From contig JAKUCV010004712.1 in assembly GCA_028386065.3 (NCBI GenBank), positions 203,560 to 267,559 of the forward strand: a DNA stretch of 64,000 nt, in the 5' to 3' direction. The translations under genes and the position numbers were made by a program. Origin of the DNA: Turnera subulata (taxonomy: Eukaryota > Streptophyta > Magnoliopsida > Malpighiales > Passifloraceae). Position 1 is the first letter of the stretch. Every line of letters begins with the position of its first letter. The notes beneath the pieces are model-generated. The model searched no databases and was not told the DNA's origin. It saw nothing but the letters and a program-made list of their open reading frames with translations. Positions 61,301-64,000 of the stretch are shown here, one piece after another.

Positions 61301-61970
61301 GTGATATTTTTTGGCCTGAACTCAAAGAGAACCAAAACCAGTATTCTTTTCCAGGCAATTTTTCCTGCAAAGATTCAATTTTCACCATTGCTGATAAAGT
61401 TTCAGAGATTAACCTATCCCCAAGTCTTACAAGCTCTCATTGGGATTTTTTTCATCAGTCTCTAGTAATGAAACAGAAAGGGACTGGCGCATTCATACCC
61501 ATGATGGTATGCACTTTTTTTTTTTTATTAACTCTATTATTTTTGGGGGAAATATATTTGATTTTTCTATAATTTTGACTAGAATGCTTATGGATTTCAG
61601 GACTCCAAGGTCTCTGCTGCTACTCCTGGTTCCAAAGATAAGAAAAAACGAAGGACTAGAGTGTCTTGTCTCGAAGAAAAGAAGAAATTACAATCTGGGA
61701 CTGGAGCATTCATCCTCAGAATGGTATTTATTTAATTTCTAGCTAGTACATGTTTTAAAGCACCTTGATGTTTAAGATAATACCTCTCTTTAAAGCCCAA
61801 TTAGAAAGCTAATTTTATTCGTGCATTAATTTGTGCATAAGTTGAAATAATGGATATTATTTCTTTGTTTTGTGGAATACAAGGTCTCTGGTGCAGTTCC
61901 AAAATCTGAAGAAAAGAGAGAACAACGAGGAACAGGAGCTTACATACCCAATTTGGCATTTTTAAGTTAA
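58357..61970 (+). CDS. Nucleotidyltransferase-fold protein, PAP/OAS1 substrate-binding family
   Basis: Exons 58357-58575, 58828-59022, 59164-59256, 60217-60399, 60541-60643, 60723-60911, 61082-61506, 61601-61723, 61884-61970; 538 residues. The polymerase-beta-type motif reads YGSVPLMTYLPDGDIDLTV: Gly-Ser at 78-79 and Asp 90/Asp 92, with a later acidic DIDVDVSFN (150 or 152) as third carboxylate. A PAP/OAS1 domain follows (KRSIILIKAWCYYESRILGAHHGLISTYALEILILYIF). These signals match non-canonical poly(A)/terminal nucleotidyltransferases; substrate unknown. The protein is an uncharacterised plant type (At3g51620-like, from memory). The C-terminus repeats an RGTGAFIP-like motif at the end of three successive exons (about 462-468, 503-509, 526-532). 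Exons 8 and 9 begin in phase 0, consistent with duplication. Confidence 0.88.
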
Positions 61971-63161
61971 AACTTTGCACTTTGGAGATGTATATGTTTT
62001 GTGGGATTTGTAAGAATTCGGAATCTTCTTAAATACCCTACCACATCTAGGCTGGTTAGAGCTCACCATCATTTTCCACACATGTATATATGTATGTAAA
62101 CATTACTTTTGCTTGTTCTGTCCAATCCAATTCACTTTACTCAAATCAATGAGATTACTGTGTGAGCTTTGCTTCCCTTCCTTTCCTTTAAGGAAATTGA
62201 TTCAACAGTGCTCATCTTTTTTACTTTACTTTCCATAGTATATCAATCAAATATCTTTTCTCCTGAATGGTCCAATATATGGTCCTGCCTTCGGCTTAAA
62301 AAAAAAACAAAAATGGTCCTGCCTTATCTGCAAATAATAAATCCAAATAGGAATCTCAACACATTCACTACTGAATACTAAATGATGCACGTAAAGTGGG
62401 AAAATAAAATCTTGGGGAAGGACCACATTTACTATCTTGAAATGATAATTAATAAACATATTCGTTGTTCATAACTTGACATGTACGTACTTGTTTTATT
62501 TCAAGTCAGCATCTAATGTGTCAATACTTGTAATATGAACCCTACCTAGTAACAAGATAACATAGGGATGGTACCACAGTCACAAATGTTGTCTTATATT
62601 AGAAAACATATAAATCACATGTCAAGCTGCAGGTAGCTAGACCAATGGCTGGATTAATTAATTTCTAACATATATATATTGTTCCATTCTTTAACCGTGG
62701 GGGAAATGCATGCGTGGCATCACGCCCATATGATGGGTTAGGTATATGATTAATTAAGAATATTATCATTAATCTTGTGATCTTGTGCTCTTAATTCGAG
62801 AAATGCAATGTGTTTTACGCTTGATATAAGAATTAATGGTCCCCCTCGCTCCAAATTAACTACTAGTAATTAGCAAACGTGAAAAGCCTGTAATGTTATT
62901 TTAATAAGGCTTATAGGGATACGTACGTAGCAGGCAAGTGCATGCTTAGCTAAATTTCTACTCAAGTTTATCTTCTTCTACGGTTCATCCTTGTCCCCTG
63001 CCAATTAAACACTGCATTTGATTAATGATGAGGAATGAAATAATCCAATCTAGGCCTAAAGGCCCGATTGAGATAAAGTTCAGGACCAGGCCTAGGCCCA
63101 ATATAAGAGTCTAGGACCAGATCCAATTCAAAAGGCCCAGGACCAGTCCAGCTAGCTATTT
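61971..63161. other. Intergenic region
   Basis: 3'-UTR and AT-rich DNA with no supported gene. Near 63040-63150 the sequence turns rich in GGCCCAGGACCAG-like words, next to the LTR described below, and may belong to it. Confidence 0.5.
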
Positions 63162-63594
63162 TGTCATGTGGAAAATATGATAAGCGTTATATGGAGTTGA
63201 AGGGACAACTGGAGTTAATGCTCCACCACCAAAAACCCCTATAAAAAGGGGGCAAGATTAGAGTTTCAACACACCACTTTCCTTCTGGAGAAAACTCTAC
63301 TCTCCACAAGGAAATTCTTTCTAGAGAATATAATTCTCTACTCTCAAAACTCTCTCTCTCTCCACTCTCTCAAATTAATAGAGAAAAATCCCCTTTGCTA
63401 ACTTAGGCATCGGAGGTCCTCCTGGGGTCACAACCCTGGACTTCCCCGGGTCCTTCTTGTTAGTCTTGCAGGTGCTCCAGGCATAGAGATCAGGTCCTCC
63501 GGATATCAAGATCAAGCCAAAGAGTCCCCAATCATGCCAAGTGGAATTTACATCTATACCCCGGTAAAAAATCCGTTTTTTACATTGGCCCCGT

Positions 63595-63612
63595 CTGTGG
63601 GAAATGGACAAA
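63595..63612 (+). other. Primer binding site of the terminal LTR element
   Basis: TTGGCCCCGTCTGTGGGA immediately after the LTR CA end; one base differs from the common plant gypsy form. Confidence 0.65.
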
Positions 63613-63777
63613 AAAGCCATGGCTTCTCCACTTGAGCAATCAGGTCCAGCAGTAGAGTCCAACCCACCAATTTGTGGAACTCTAGTCACTAGGGGTACTC
63701 TACCAATCAGAGGTACTCCAGCCGCCGGAGGTACACAAATCGCCAGAGGTACTCTAACCATTGAGGACGTAATCTGA
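63604..63777 (+). pseudogene. Short gag-region frame of the terminal LTR element
   Basis: ATG at 63604 opens a 57-residue frame (MDKKAMASPLEQSGPAVES...) with a repeated RGT-L/P motif before a TGA. DNA repeats of AGAGGTACTC type continue past the stop, so the frame is probably decayed or is the untranslated leader of the element. No domain is recognisable. Confidence 0.35.
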
Positions 63778-64000
63778 TCACCGGAGGTACTCTGACCACC
63801 AAAATCATTCCCAATAGTGGAACCTTGGCCAAAGGTCCAAAAATTCCAGCCAACTCGCACACACTCCCATCAGGAGGTATTGTAGAGGCAGGACATATGG
63901 AAGGAACCAAAAAGGAGCCCGTAGATCTCCCATGTGATGAGAAAAAACGGCAAGTCAAAACCAGATCTAGCAAGCAATAGCCAAAAAACTTGCAAAAGAG

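Larger units (their letters stand above)
63162..64000 (+). mobile_element. 5' end of an LTR retrotransposon, truncated by the window
   Basis: A promoter-like segment with TATAAAAA at 63240-63247 is followed by a CTCTCT-rich leader, then a CA terminus (63594) and directly TTGGCCCCGTCTGTGGGAA. That string closely matches the primer binding site of many plant Ty3/gypsy elements (consensus TTGGCGCCGTCTGTGGGAA). The LTR start is not certain: a TG at 63162 or 63026 are candidates. The second LTR is outside the window. Confidence 0.7.

Overview
The window is nuclear DNA of a flowering plant, most likely a eudicot. The sequence shows AT-rich intergenic DNA, GT-AG introns and plant-only gene families (VAL-type B3 repressor, ATL RING-H2 ligases, alpha-expansin, group I bZIP, TRF-like telobox protein). 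I could not fix genus or family; Rosaceae-like is only a guess. Exon-intron models were built by hand from splice consensus, reading phase and remembered family conservation. All multi-exon models close as whole codons.

Layout: (1) 1-8.5 kb: a VAL1/VAL2-like chromatin repressor (+, 13 coding exons) behind a 45-bp G run and RY (CATGCA) motifs. (2) 10.4-12.0 kb: a His-rich protein with a FYVE-like Cys8 finger related to the Cys-rich region of XLG proteins (+). (3) 12.8-19.6 kb: two tandem ATL RING-H2 genes (-). The downstream copy is split by a complete Ty1/copia retrotransposon with identical 145-bp LTRs and a 5-bp target duplication. (4) 21.8-23.8 kb: a bZIP18/RF2-like factor (+). (5) 24.6-36.6 kb: a TRF-like Myb protein (-) and nardilysin (+), head-to-head over 416 bp. 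(6) 36.6-41 kb: gene-poor, then an alpha-expansin (+). (7) 42.1-51.7 kb: repeat-rich. It holds a kelch-like gene (+) broken by a hAT transposon with an 8-bp target duplication and an assembly gap in its transposase, plus a decayed kelch-like copy lacking the insertion. (8) 53.7-56.6 kb: a UDP-xylose transporter-like NST (+). (9) 57.3-57.7 kb: a small non-autonomous hAT-like element. (10) 58.4-62.0 kb: a nucleotidyltransferase of the PAP/OAS1 type with serially repeated C-terminal exons (+). (11) 63.2 kb to the end: the 5' end of an LTR retrotransposon running out of the window.

The genes do not form an operon or pathway; they are neighbours on a chromosome. The strongest signal is transposon biology: two host reading frames are each interrupted by a boundary-perfect element, and removing the element plus one target-site copy gives an in-frame host gene in both. 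I found no convincing evidence for a wholly new molecular system. The less usual items are the His-rich FYVE/XLG-like protein, the repeated GTGAFIP-type exons, and nardilysin active-site Glu codons cut by introns.
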